Source of the DNA: Daphnia carinata
Lineage: Eukaryota; Arthropoda; Branchiopoda; Diplostraca; Daphniidae
Assembly (NCBI RefSeq): GCF_022539665.2
Contig: NC_081339.1
Coordinates: 1,116,001-1,180,000, forward strand
Length of the DNA: 64,000 bases
Direction of reading: 5' to 3'
Below, one piece after another: positions 15,773 through 27,523 of this stretch. Numbering within the stretch: the stretch's first letter is position 1; the number at the start of each line of letters is the position of its first letter. Both the position numbers and the translations under genes were made by a program. A model generated the notes under the pieces. That model was not told the origin of the DNA and made no database searches. It worked only from the letters and a program-made list of their open reading frames with translations.

Positions 15773-16521
15773 TGTAACGAAGCCAATATACGTCTTCAAC
15801 TTATATTTCCGTTCTGTAGTATCTTTAATAATTAATTAGTAGAAGACATGTCAATTGTAACACCATATACGCAACACGGGTGACTCAGATGAACACTTGT
15901 TGCCTGACTCACGCGGACGGTACGTCACAAACATCACGACACGTTGGACTCATCTCTTGATTGACTGCACGCGTGAAGTCCCAATCGTGCCAATTTACCA
16001 ATATCCAAAGTTCAATGGTGTACCAAAAAGATGGGAAAGATCAGACAAGAATTTGCATCTGAGTAAAGTAGTCGCCTGAATTTATTCTTGTTGCGCTTAC
16101 CCTTGGTTATTAGTATTGAGTAGTAAGCTGTACTCTTTACTGTGAACCTTATTTGCCTAAATTGATTGAATTTGCATCTGTTTGGTTAATTCTTGAGCAG
16201 TGCATTTGTCCTTTTATTAACACTTGCTCCATCTATTTTGGTTGCATGTTGAATTCGTGAGCGTGAGGCTTTTCCGTTCGCCTCCATGTCGGTTTTTTTC
16301 CGCTACCTACTCGTGTTATCACGGTAAGACTTGGTTACAATTGTCTCTCATTCTCTCTTGAGTTTCCCTACTGTATCTTTATTTCTTTCTATGTTCTTGC
16401 AGTATGCTTAATTTAGAATAATACATCCATCATTGTGGAAAATACGTCTCCGAGCTAGCTATTATTTCTTATTGTCTTAATACAATAAAGTCAGTCTTCC
16501 CACACGGGAAGATGCTTAACA
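15773..16521 (+). mobile_element. Possible 3' LTR downstream of the env-like pseudogene
   Basis: A purine-rich tract (CCAGGGAGGA) ends at 15,772 and the next bases are TGTAACGAAGCC, as expected for a polypurine tract followed by LTR start. An AATAAA-type signal (CAATAAAG) lies near 16,480. The 3' edge is uncertain; TTAACA at 16,516-16,521 is a candidate. No second LTR copy was found upstream in the window, so this rests on position and end signals only. Confidence 0.35.
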
Positions 16522-16540
16522 ATACTGTCTACTTCCCCAG

Positions 16541-16785
16541 GTAGCCTGTGAAATAGGACTGAAACAAAATAGGACTGGAGAAATAGGACTGACTTTTATA
16601 ACTTTTAGGACAGTCCTACTTCTCCTCGGAATTAGTCCTATTTCTCCTTAGAGAAAGTCCTATTTCATTTACTTGGTTCCAGTAGGAGCGTTGAGCCTCC
16701 AATCCGGTAGGCAATATATTTCGTAAGATCGTCGGCTTATATCCATTTCCTTTTTTTTTTAAACCGATGGCGTTAACTCATTACT
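16541..16785. repeat. Foldback repeat, copy A (GAAATAGGACTG family)
   Basis: Three direct copies of GAAATAGGACTG-like sequence are followed by three inverted copies (AGTCCTATTTCTCC), so the strand can fold into a stem. Then comes a non-repetitive tail containing AGCCTCCAATCCGGTAGGCA and ATCCATTTCC with a T-run. The same head and tail occur at 27,225-27,523 in the same orientation, which defines a dispersed family. Confidence 0.8.
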
Positions 16786-17240
16786 TAAATGGTTCACAAA
16801 ACTTTTATCTGTTTTCCTATTTTAATTTAAATTGCTGTGAAACATGAATTATGTTGAATCTAATACAATTCATTTAACAAGATACTATTAGAGCGAAATC
16901 AGTATATGTAAGAGCTGTATAAAATGTAACGATAGTTGTTTGAAATAGTAAAACATTAGTGCAATTGGAAAAGTTCTATGACCACATACAGTGCAATATA
17001 GGTAATAAATATTTCTGTAGTATGTCTAATAGTATTTTGTTAAATGAACTCTATTAAATACAGTATAGTGTGGCAACCAACGCCACCAGAAGAATACTAG
17101 TAACCTAGAACTGCCACTGGATGGCGCGGAGGTAAAGGCATATAAGGATGCCCTCAGCCTATCAACAGGATGGCGTCACATCTACCCCATTATAAATATA
17201 CTACAATTACAGCCGTCATATGTACCTTTTTGTTTTATTA
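16786..17240. other. AT-rich sequence, no gene seen
   Basis: No open frame, RNA gene or repeat copy that I recognise. It separates foldback copy A from the 31-bp minisatellite. Confidence 0.5.
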
Positions 17241-17580
17241 AGACAGACATACCTACCCGTTCGTTTAAAACTGATCGACACAGCTCGATCGTTCGATTAA
17301 CACAGTCCGACATACCTACCACTTCGATGGAAATTGAACAACACACCAACCCCTTCAATTAAATCTGTCCGACATACCTACCTCTTCTTTGGAAACCGGA
17401 CGACACACCTACCCCATCGATTAATATAGACAGACATACCTAACCCTTTGTTGAAAGCTGATCGACACACCTACCCCTTCGTTTAGTTTAGCCCGACAAA
17501 CCTTCACCTTCGTTTTTAAAAATCCGACTTACCTACCCCTACGATCAATTTAGCCCGACACACCTACCCATTTGTTATAG
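17241..17580. repeat. Degenerate 31-bp minisatellite, about 11 units
   Basis: The core CGACAYACCTACCCCTTCGTT recurs at 17,246, 17,277, 17,309, 17,337, 17,371, 17,402, 17,433, 17,464, 17,495, 17,526 and 17,557. Spacing is mostly exactly 31 bp. The same core is present in reverse complement at about 26,822-26,917. Confidence 0.8.
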
Positions 17581-18260
17581 ACTTTTTTATTTATGTATTT
17601 AGACTCTCTTAGCTGTACCTCTGATAAGAAGCACCCGTTTTTGATCACCTTTTGTTCTGTAAGAAGATAAGGTAATGAAACAAGATATTATTTCCATGTA
17701 AGATACGGTACTGTTTGTATTATTTGATCAGCTTTAACAATATTTTATGATGCTATGAAGGGGGTTACAAAGACAAACTGGAAAGTATTCAATGAAAAAA
17801 GTTCCTAGAAAATTCCTGTTCAGGTTAAGTCTCCATACTGTTATTTATTACCTTGAAAGGACGAACGAGACTACTTATGCCTTTTGGTTCGTTTGGGAAT
17901 TGTGGGCAGGAAAAATGATAATAAGCCGACTTATGGGAGAAACCCTGGATAAGTTTTTCTGACGCAGAACGACAACAATTGTGTTGCCGCAACTACCCTA
18001 CAAGTAATACTACAAATAATAACCCACAGTTCTAACTTGTACAACTTGTACAACTATTACATACGCTACAGAAGTTTACCACTTGCAGCAACGATTATAT
18101 AAGTAGAAGAAGATTGTGCGACAGAAGCTCTTGACAATTTACACTAGCAGACGAAAGGGAAGAGGGAAAAACAAAAATACCGAGGCTAAACAGCATCCTT
18201 TTGTGTTAGTGCAATATTGGTTTGAATATAAGAAGAGAAGAAAAATGGTTTAATCAGATA
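17581..18260. other. No gene seen
   Basis: AT-rich unique sequence. No open frame of note and no repeat copy recognised. Confidence 0.5.
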
Positions 18261-18580
18261 GCTTGCCTACATTGATCCTCCTTCTCACCTCATCAAAAGT
18301 TTATGGTGCCAGCGTCTGAGTAAATATATCAACAAGTTGACTTTCAGTTCTGATGAAGTCTTTAAGTAGATAACTCAGCCAGGCAACAGCCTATGCAACT
18401 AGAAGTAGATATAGAACTATAGTAGATATGTAGTTTGCTTCAGTTGTCGAGAGGGCAGTAGAAGACTGCTTCTTGTTAGTTCGGGCTACTGGTCCACTAT
18501 GGAAAAGAAATGTTACCAGACGTAGATTTAAGGTCGTTGATCAGGCTAGTTCTTTCTCCTTCGACCCGTATTCCGTAGTC
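18261..18580 (-). pseudogene. Copia-type RNase H remnant
   Basis: The minus strand translates, with stops, into the C-terminal end of a Ty1/Copia polyprotein. KKQSSTALSTTEANYIST matches the conserved Copia RNase H motif (KQSSVALSTTEAEY), and further along come AVAWLSYLLKDFIR, QLVDIFTQTLAP and FDEVRRRINV, all in the family's order. Stop codons interrupt the frame at several points, including within the residues before AVAWL and after TLAP. No RT, integrase or LTR was found nearby. This is a dead fragment of about 320 bp. Confidence 0.85.
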
Positions 18581-20954
18581 TTTAGTTTCGTTGCGATATC
18601 CGATTTAGTTGATAACTGCTCAACTTTGGGTTTTGAGAATACTTGTCACCTAACAGATAGCACATGCAAGAACGGGACACGTTCGCAGAGCCAAGTAGAG
18701 AAGAACGCCATCTAGTTCATAGAATGCTCAATTTTCTCCCCCTCGCTCTTCCACTTCAAGCAAGAGCTGAGGCTCAGGTTTGAGTATGGAACGGCTTTAG
18801 ATATCACCTTATGCCTTACCGAAGATAAATTAACACCTAATTCACATTTGTTAATGTAGGCGACATAAGGCAGGACTGGAGGCGGCGTTGGGAGGAGCAC
18901 GCGAATTCGTTGAGCATGCGCGGGTCTGGTAGAGTCCACTGCTGTTCCTACGAACCATCGCAATTATGAACGGAAACCTTTTCTGGAGTTTCTGGCGGGC
19001 GCGAGCTGGACAAACCTTCGGCCGGAATCGCTATTAACAATCGCGTTGGTTCTCAAATTATGGTACCATAATTGCTTGCTAAATCCAGATCGCGCTATGG
19101 CAAGAGCTTTACCGTCTCAATCATCGACACAAAGCGATTCGTCGGAAAATATTTTTTAGAGCCTATAGTGGCTACTGCTGCCACCGTAGAAGCTGAATAT
19201 TTTCCGCTCCGATTTAAAAGTAAATAAATAGGAAACTCGGCAACTATGCGGGTTGGGAAGATTGCGCAAATTTTTTAGCAATAAAAATTTGCCGTTAAAA
19301 AATTAAAAATTCGTAAAAAAAAACCATATAAAACTTTTCTTTGCGAAGAAATTCATTCGAAGAATCATCTGCATCAGACAATTATTGTATTTTCTGCGAA
19401 TTCTACAAAAAGCGGTTTTTCCATAAGCCGCTCTCGGCTGTCCGGAAACTTTGTGTAGGTACTGTATCACGCAATGCAAGGCGTGACCGAATGGACTGGG
19501 CATCACGAAGGTGGTTGGCTGCAGGGTTCATTTTGAAAAAGAATTCTTTCCATTCGTCCATCCATACTAGCGCATCTCGAGCAAGATTTGAATATTTCAT
19601 TCACTCCAACTGGAAAAGGTGTAAGGACTCGATTTCTGGAATACGTGAGCGACATGGCTACATGGCGACGTTTCTACTCGACCACCACACTGCCAAAATT
19701 CATAAAGACATTTCAATGTTCACACCATCCCAAATATCCATTTGGTCGTCGTATGTTCTAATCTTTTCAAAAATAATCTCTCCGAATTACAAATAATCCG
19801 CCTGTCATCACTGGAGTCCTGAAAGGAATAGTCCTGTTCCCACGTCGACATTAAGTTTGCCGATGCATCAAACCATCGAAAGTGCAGATTCCACGACATA
19901 CCACGAACCAGTGGTCTTTATCTATGATATGAGCATGCAATGTCGCGAGAAACAATTATAGTTTTTCTGTAGTGATGTTGATTATCGGTGTATGCCTTAA
20001 ATATTACGATGCCGATATATCACAAAAAGTTATCGATGTTCTTATTCCAAATGATATGATATTTTTTGAAATTCACCTAAAGCCTTGCATTCAAATTCGA
20101 AAATTAACACGATATGTTGTCAGTTTTATGCTCTACCCTATGGAATGTGCTACGCACAATGATTTGAATTCGGCAATAATAGAGTATAGGATTCCGCAAA
20201 TAAATAGGGTAAAAGCAACGTTGTGTGCTTAATAATCGATCAATCGAAATAAATTGTGCGGTACACTTAATAACACATCAGCATGCGACATGGTACAGGC
20301 TAAGAACTTTGTGGTTTCCGTTGTAGAGCAGGCTACTAGGTAGCAAACTGGATTGCAAAACTCTCGACAAAGGAAAACTGGTCAATCTGGATGGCCGAGA
20401 ATTTTCTTATTTTGGAAAGCAACGACGACCCATGGGTTGCAACAGTACCCATTTCATGGTTGGTCATTTATTATTGATTTTTCAATATAATTCGTCGTTC
20501 AGATAATGCCAAGAAGAAAAGCGTAATGCAAATCGGCTTTAGAGATGACAGACATTTCGACAACAGATTCAGAAAGAAATAAAAGAAGTCTTAGCAATGC
20601 CACGAAAGGGAAACAAACATTCGACAACAGGAGTCCCCACCACCTCCTCCACCTTCTTTGCCTCTTCTGTCTCGTTTAGGTTATAACTAAGGTTAATTCA
20701 CATAATATACAAAACAAAACAATCCTTTCTTCTCTATCAGTTTTCCCAGTTCCGCTTAGAGTTTTAGAATTATTTATGGAAACGGGGTAATATGGTGGCC
20801 AGAATAGAAACTAGGCAGGGAAAATCTTCACTGAATATTTTGTAATCTACTTCATAGTATTATAAAAATATTAAAGCTGATCAAATAATGAAAACAATAG
20901 AGTAAGCGGAATCATCTTGTTTCCTCATCTTATCTTATGAGCAAAAAGATGATT
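18581..20954. other. No supported gene
   Basis: Several short open frames exist on both strands but none shows a recognisable domain or splice pattern. The minus frame at 19,403-19,600 has protein-like composition (WMDEWKEFFF...SIRSRLALRDT) and might be a decayed transposon fragment; I cannot place it. Confidence 0.4.
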
Positions 20955-23524
20955 AAAAATGGGTGCTGCTTATCAAAGGTAGACTGAAACCAGTCTAAAT
21001 ACATTTTAAAAACTGCTAAGTCTAAATACATTTTACTCGCTGAAGTTTCAACAGGCGTGAAAAGCGTACGACACATCGATCGATGATGTGATCTTCCGTT
21101 TTGACTGCCAAGACACGAATCACATTCACATCCCATTCTTCTGGCTCCGTAATTTCGTCCCAGATGTACCATTCTGAAGGGTCTAGGTTCAGTAACGGAG
21201 CACTCTGTGAAAGTTGACCAACTCGCTGACATCCCTTGGGTCGATTACCCCTACTGCAGAGGTCCGCTGGGTTTGAGTCTCCAGCAACATGACGCCACTG
21301 TCGATGGCCCGTGTTCCGGAGTATTTTTCCAATGCGGTTGTTGACGAGTGTCTGAGTCCGTGTGGAAGGTCACTTGACGCAAGTCGATTTCTAGTTCACG
21401 GCAAATCGTGAGGGCGATTTTGAAACCTTCTACGGCAGCTTGTAGCTCTAAACGTGGAATAGTGAGGCCTTTTACTGGTGTAATGTGTTTTCGACATAAC
21501 GAACGACACGTTGATCGACTGGTCTTCGAATACTGTACGGAAATAGGCTACTGCTCCGTATCCTTTGGAGCTTGCATCCGTGAAGACGTGGAGGTGCTGT
21601 TGAGTCCAACGTCCTTGTTTGAAACGGAAGCATCTCGGAACTGACAGAGATTCCCAATTTTCCAGATGATCATACCAGCAGTAGAAGCGTTGGCTCAACG
21701 GTTCAGGCAAAACGTCGTCCAACCAATCCGTTCTTCGTTTGTCCAAATGTCTTGGAGCAAGGATTTCATTATGAAGATAACAGGTGCGACAAGTCCCAGC
21801 GGGTCGTAGACAGTAGAGATTATGCTGAGGAAGGCTCGCTTAGTGAGGGTCTCGTAGTTCGACGGCTTCCGAATCTTGAACGTCAGCATATCTCGTTCGC
21901 TGTCCCACATTACTCCGAGCGTTCTTTCCACGGGGAGTTTTTCCAAGTCCAGATCTAGAGTTGGTGAGGCGAGGCCGAACTCTCGTAGCGCTGCTACAAC
22001 CGTTCTTGATGACGACGTCCACTTTGTCAGGTTGAACCCACCCAACTGGAGAAGGGACTTCATTTGGCGGGACCGTTTGATGACCTCGTCATCAGAGTCA
22101 AAAGAGTCGAGCTAATTGTCAACGTAGAAATTCCGTCGAACACTATCAGCTACGTCTGGAAACTCGTTACGGTGATCATCGGCCGTTCTGTTGAGGGAAA
22201 AAATGCAGCTCGTCGGCGATGATATTGCTCCAAATACGTGAACGGTCATCTGGTACGTTAACGGAGCTGAAATACTGCCAGGCGTCCGGTAGAGAAATCG
22301 GAATGCTGCCTGGTCTTCTTCGGCGACACATGGTGAAACATTTTCTCGATGTCTGCTCCGGCTGGTACGAGGTTGCGGCGGAATCGGATGAGCACACCGA
22401 GCAAGTTAACGAGTAGGTTAGGTCCCCGAAGCAGGTTTTGATTAATCGATGTGCCACCGAACTCAGCAGCTCCATCGAATACAACGCGAACTTTGGTCGA
22501 TGAGCTGGATGGGCTTACGACCCCGTGGTGTGGTAGATACCACGTCCTTTTCGTCTCCGTCCGGGCTTCTTGAGTCGTAAGGAGTCGGGCATGTTTCAAA
22601 CCGATGTACTCCTTGACCACTGCATCGTACCTTTGGGCAAACTCCGCGTCTCGATGAAAACGTCGTTCGAGGTCGTAGAGCCTCTTCAATGCAGATGCCC
22701 GATTGTTTGGGAGATTTACGTCGTCGGCTTTCCACGTTAAGCCGACTTGATACTGGTTGCCAATATGTTTTACAGACGATTCGAGGATGCGTTTTCCACG
22801 TAGATCATCCTCAGATAGAACGGGTGGTTCTATTTCTACTTCTTTGGCCTCAAGTTGCCAAAACTTCTTCACCAGCTCGTTTAGGTCTTCGGGACGTTTT
22901 TCGGTGGCCAGATGAGCGATGAATGGGCGTCCGTCTTGTGGCGGGCCCGTTTGTCCACCCAAACACCAACAAAACGGCGTCTTGAAGGTGATGGGCCCAG
23001 TTGTTCCAGCCGGCGGCTTGATGGAAGCTACATGATCATGGGCCTCTGCGACGTCGATTCCTATCAGGACGGTCACGTCCTCTTCTTGAACGGTCGGGAC
23101 GGCAATACCACGCAGGTGCATCCATGACTCCAACTGTCGAGGGTCGATCGGCGAATTCGGCGTCACCTTCAAATTGTCGACGGCGTAAGCGTGGTTGACT
23201 TCAAACTGGCTTTGACCATCACGAGATGGAAAGGCGAAGTTTACTACGGAAGCCGTAACGTTAGACGTGGCTCCGTCATACGAGACGACGTTGATGCGTT
23301 TGGACGGCCCAACGAGTCCCAACTTTTTTACTAAGTCGCTCCTAATCAGCGTGGTGTCGCTTCCGGTATCCAGGAAACCGAAAGTGTCGACCTATGTTTC
23401 ACCCGCTCTAACACGAACCGGTACAATCTTGAAATGTACCCGTCGTTTTACTGTTTCCAGATTGGTCAAGGTCCCAAGGAAAGCTGTCGATGGTGACGCT
23501 GATGGGGCAGGTTGATCCGCTAGC
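20955..23524 (-). pseudogene. BEL/Pao pol: protease, RT, RNase H; no integrase
   Basis: The protease active site LDTGSDTTLI is encoded at about 23,344-23,373, just after an in-frame TAG (23,392-23,394). The longest open piece (23,322-22,258) covers the rest of the protease and the RT N-terminus (YLPHHGVVSP, VRVVFDGAAEFGG, GADIEKMFHHV). The RT catalytic box reads YVDN followed directly by a stop near 22,112 instead of YVDD-C, so polymerase activity is lost. Next come the Pao-specific segment (FLSIISTVYDPLGLVAPV), RNase H (HVFTDASSKGYGAVAY) and the conserved HVAGDSNPADLCSRG and EEWDVNVIRVLAVKTED segments. Homology stops near 20,955. Confidence 0.88.
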
Positions 23525-25038
23525 CTCCTCAATGGGATGAATTCGGAGCTCATGGGTGTACTTTGATTTTGAGAGCGTGGCTACAGCCCCGTGAAGGCGG
23601 TTTGCGAAAGTCTTGAGGCTGGCAGCATCTAAGCTCTTCAGAGGCGGGACCTGTAGAAGGTCGTCGAGGTACGTCTGATCCATGATCTCAGTACGACCGT
23701 AGACCGCGTCTAAACGTTCCCACACCACGGAGTACATTGTTCCGTCGGTAAGACATTCACCGATTTCGTTTCGTACCTCTTCGGCTAGCAGCTCCTTCAA
23801 CATAAAAAGAAGTACCGGAGAATCTTCGTACTCTTCATACAAGGCCTGGAATTTGGCCTTGAATCACGCGTAGTTCTTCGGATTACCGTCAAACGGATCT
23901 TGAAGTTTGGAGGTTGTAGACGACTGCAGCAGCTGCTGTGAGGACGATTAACTTGACTGTGGGTGTGTGAACGTTCAGAGCACTCATCTTCGTCGTGATC
24001 CGTGGGGTCGCAACTGGACGTCATCGTGGCCATCACCCGTCGCCGCGGGTCTCGTAGAGATGCATCGGCGGCGACCAATCTTCTGCGATGTCGTACTGTA
24101 TCTTCCATCGTTCGGAGGGGTGATAGGGTGGAAACGTCTTGACGAGTTGGTAAGACTTGTGATCGCTCGAGAGGTCGTTGATCTTGAATCGTTTGCGGTT
24201 GAACTTTCATCACGTCTACTTCCGTTCGGAGGTCTTGGCGTCGATTTTGGCGCTTAACTCCACCTTAACTGCGTCAATTTTGTGATCCAAACCGTCCAAC
24301 GTGTGATGTGCTTCCCGGACTAACGTGTTATTGGTCGCTATGTCTTGGGACGTGACTCTTGAACTATCAATGAGTTAACTCAGCTGTTCACTCATGCTCC
24401 TTAACGCCTTGTTGAGGGTTTCTGTGATGGAAGTCGTATTTGCTTCCATCTGAGCCCTTGCCGTTTCCAACTTCAATTCCAGCTTTAGCAACTGTGCTTC
24501 TGTCTCCAACTCCCCTTGGGTTGATTGTTGGAGAAGGCTGGCTGGTTTAACGTTGGTACGCCTCTTTTCGGATAACGTGATACTGCATGTGATGTCCGAG
24601 GCTGTTGTCCCGATTGAGCTGACGGATTCATTAGAGGAAGTGGCGTAACGGCTCGCGAATTTGATAATTTTGTCGTGATCCGTTTCGAAATTTACTCCCC
24701 ACTTGTCACATGTTTGCGTTGCTGCTCAGTGAGGCCGGATATACTTTCTGTATATTGGTTGTGAATTGCTTTGACTTCGTCATATATACGAATCAATTTG
24801 TCACGCCATGCTGTTACTTGCAGCTTCTTTAATCTGATGGCTTCCATCTTGTGGTCTTCCACTGCCTTTCTGAGTTGTGTCGTTAACTTCGTGTGGGCCG
24901 CCTTTCTCTTCCCACGTTTCTTCTTGAGATCGTTTTCGGGAAGTAATGGCCGTTCACTCTTCTGCCGTTCAATACGTCTACCATTGGGTTCTGGCCGTCC
25001 ATGTCCATATTTTCGGCTTTGGGCACGGCTTCACTCAT
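23525..25038 (-). pseudogene. BEL/Pao gag-like region with DUF1759
   Basis: The start codon at 25,038 opens MSEAVPKAENMDMDG. After one frameshift the frame continues as a basic, charged helical region (KLTTQLRKAVEDHKMEAIRL) typical of BEL gag N-termini. After more frame changes, 23,900-23,550 encodes the DUF1759 signature: FKAKFQALYEEYEDSPVLL, then LLAEEVRNEIGECLTDGTMY and YLDDLLQVPPLKSLD. The usual gag C-terminus with zinc knuckles is missing, because the protease begins only about 60 codons later, so an internal deletion is likely. It is not functional as read. Confidence 0.8.
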
Positions 25039-25268
25039 GACGTGGAAACGTTATTTTAGGCTGATAGAGTCACACGTTAACGGATGTCGATGATTCACGT
25101 AGATTCACCGATCTTCAAGTCAGATGGCAAACGCGTGGTGGACAGGTGGGTGCCTTCAGGCTGGCTAGACGTCTGCCAATGTTGTTACAGGGAGAATACC
25201 CGACAATTTTCAAATCAAGCGAGGGTTTTACAGACGGAACGGAACGGAAAATGCACGTGTTCGGCAAA

Positions 25269-25285
25269 TCCCGGGTTTCGGCACA
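25269..25285 (-). other. Retroelement primer-binding site
   Basis: TGTGCCGAAACCCGGGA follows the LTR end after about three bases. It resembles the tRNA-complementary GCCGAAACCCGGGA primer sites of BEL/Pao and Gypsy elements. Confidence 0.7.
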
Positions 25286-25288
25286 ATT

Positions 25289-25613
25289 TGTTGCAGACTC
25301 CGTGCGAAGTTTGCAACAGAGAAGGAATGAGATGGATGAAGGATGAGGGTGAATGAAAATGAGAGATGATTTAACAAAAGGAAAAACGCTTTATTTCAGG
25401 GCTTGGGTGAAGAACAAAAGACTGCACGCTTGATTTTGAGAAACGGGGAAAAACTCAGCCAAATTTGGTGAGGAAAAACGAGACAACTTGTCTGGATTTG
25501 AAAACTGAAAAATGAGACGAACAAAGACTGTCTGGGTCGGATACTAATATAATACTAACATATTACTCAAAAAAAGGGGCAAAAAGAAGACAGCAAAAAA
25601 AGGGGTCACTACA
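25289..25613 (-). repeat. BEL/Pao 5' LTR
   Basis: On the minus strand the segment starts TGTAGTGACCCC and ends CTGCAACA, giving the expected TG...CA ends. It contains a TATA-like AT stretch (TAGTATTATATTAG) and a poly(A) signal (GAAATAAAGCG). It is followed by a primer-binding site, which fixes the 3' edge. Length is about 325 bp. No partner LTR is present to the left of 20,955. Confidence 0.75.
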
Positions 25614-26110
25614 TTTGCAGGCCCGTGTGTCAGAAACTCTGACGGCCGACTCACAGTCAGACGGTCGGTCTGGGACTGGGAGAAGAAACACAGACCCAGG
25701 GAACGAGGGGACAGAAACCCTAGGCGGAGAAATCCAGCCGAATTCCGCGACATAAAAGACACACACCGTTAGACGAACGAGAAAGTAAACATGGCCGGAG
25801 GGAAAGACTGACACGCCGGTTATTGAAACCGGGGGATCGGGACTATGATATCCAAATAACTTGACGTGTTTTACCTATATATGAAGAGGAGATCTGGCGA
25901 GGAGAATTGGAACCACCTACTAGGAACTCAAACGGGAGAAATAAGGATAACTACCGCCAGAAGCAACCTTGGAACATCGGGAAGGGGAGATGGAGATATC
26001 ACAGGAAGAGATCATTCCGCGGTTTGAAGAATGAAGAGTAAGCGGCGACCTCTGGTCCAACGTTGAAATCAATGTTCTAAAGTGATAAATTATCTGTCAA
26101 CGGTGCGTGT
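25614..26110. other. Flank of the BEL element, no gene seen
   Basis: Unique, fairly GC-mixed sequence immediately outside the 5' LTR. No frame with a recognisable product and no direct repeat marking a target-site duplication could be verified. Confidence 0.4.
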
Positions 26111-26118
26111 TGTAGAGG

Positions 26119-26508
26119 TATAAAGAGGGGCCGAATAGGCCAAGAAAATACACTCACATTTCGAACACCAAGGAGGTCTACTGGTAATTATTGTTCCCAC
26201 TTACTTGTTGCTTGTCGCTCTTGCTGTTTGCTGCCTGCCGTCGTCTTTACCGTTCGCCGTTCACCGCTTGTTGCCTGGTTGCCGCTCTTCGTCTCCACCA
26301 GCCGCCGATTCGTCGCTCACGCCGCTTACCACCGCCGGTCGCCGCTCGCTGATTGCTCGCTGTTTCAACGCTCTTCGTTGCCAGCCCCTGCCGCCGAGTC
26401 GTCGTCCGTGCCGTCCCACTCTGCCATCCAAATTCGCCGCAACATCTCTTCTACCAACAGTAAGTCTTTTTGCTAATACTTTACCTTTGTTATCCTTGAT
26501 CAATATAG
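26119..26508 (+). promoter_or_regulatory. Possible TATA promoter with a leader and a 49-nt intron
   Basis: TATAAAG at 26,119-26,125 is followed about 35 bp later by an initiator-like CTCACATT, then by a C/T-rich leader. A short GT-AG pair (GTAAGT at 26,460, a branch-like GCTAATAC, AATATAG ending at 26,508) would form a 49-nt intron. Any protein from here would be low-complexity Leu/Pro/Arg/Ser and ends soon after the splice, so I do not call a CDS. It could be part of an unrecognised LTR or a non-coding transcript. Confidence 0.3.
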
Positions 26509-27224
26509 GTGTGGAACTGACCTTGCTGCCGGGTGTCCAGCCAGGAGAAGCCCGCTTGCTACGATAGTACCCCTAGACGGGCCGTACTATCCTTCTTTCT
26601 ACCGACGATTCTAAACCGAATCTTCCGTCAAACTATACGCTGGCCCCTATAACGGGCTAGGCCAATCAACCTAGTTTTTTCTCACCATCATTGTCTGAGT
26701 CGGCAGTCTCCGACGGTGGAAGAAATTTCATACCGTGCCCCCTACAGCCCTGCCCGCGAGGGCAGCACCGTAGGTGACAGTAGTTGTGACGGGAGCGTTT
26801 TCCAATTTCTTATTGGGTACATATGTCGGGGTAGCTTTGACGGGAGATATTTTTCCATTTTCTGTAAAGGTAGGTCTGTCGGGGTAGGTTTATCGTTTTT
26901 AGGGGTAGGTCTGTCGAAACCTCTAGGTACTTATGACGGGGGTACCACTGTCTCTATCCCAAATCTACGCAGAGGTTAATCGAAACGAATTTGGGATAGA
27001 TTCTTTTGGACTAGTCGCCAAAAGTACCCTAGGTTTTTCGCCCTGTCGACTTTTGTCACTCGACACTTGGACAAGTGGTCCGTGACAGTAGAACATCTGT
27101 CTCGCGATGGTTAGACTATCGGGTCCCGACGTTTGGCCGCCACAACGTTAAGTTAGTAGTAATAAGCTATGGTTATTGTGGAAGCAAAATAGAATTACAA
27201 TTACGTAAGTTTAAAGTAATTTGG
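26509..27224. other. Gene-free stretch with inverted minisatellite cores
   Basis: No gene. GGGTAGGTCTGTCGG-type cores at about 26,822-26,917 are the reverse complement of the 31-bp minisatellite unit at 17.2-17.6 kb, with irregular spacing. A hairpin-capable pair GATAGTAC/GTACTATC lies near 26,562-26,591. Confidence 0.5.
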
Positions 27225-27523
27225 GTAGCCGGTGAAATAGGACTGAAACGAAATAGGACTGGAGAAATAGGACTGAAAATTTCCAGTCCTATTTCTACCG
27301 GAGAAATAGGACTGGGAGAAATAGGACTGACTTTTAAAAACTTTTAGGACAGTCCTATTTTTCCATGGCATCAGTCCTATTTCTCCTCGGCATTAGTCCT
27401 ATTTCGTTTACCTTGTTCCAATAGGAACGATGAGCCTCCAATCCGGTAGGCAACATATTGCGTAAGAGCGTCGGCTTATATCCATTTCCCTTTTTAAAAA
27501 ACCAATGGCGTTAATTCATTACT
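27225..27523. repeat. Foldback repeat, copy B (GAAATAGGACTG family)
   Basis: Same family and orientation as 16,541-16,785. This copy has extra units: GAAATAGGACTG occurs five times and its inverse CAGTCCTATTTC about four times, alternating so that nested hairpins are possible. The tail (AGCCTCCAATCCGGTAGGCA, then CGTCGGCTTATATCCATTTC) is nearly identical to that of copy A. Confidence 0.8.

Larger units (their letters stand above)
20955..25613 (-). mobile_element. BEL/Pao LTR retrotransposon, truncated after RNase H
   Basis: Reading leftward, the order is 5' LTR (25,613-25,289), primer-binding site, gag with a DUF1759-type domain, protease, RT, RNase H and then the Pao-type linker ending near 20,955. 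The order and motifs are those of BEL/Pao elements. Integrase and 3' LTR are absent, so the element lost its 3' third. Frameshifts and stops are scattered throughout. Elements of this type normally encode one long polyprotein, and none of that length remains here. Confidence 0.9.

Noticed and set aside
21408..24257. Plus-strand frames across 21.4-24.3 kb
   Set aside because: Shadows of the BEL/Pao gag and pol on the minus strand.
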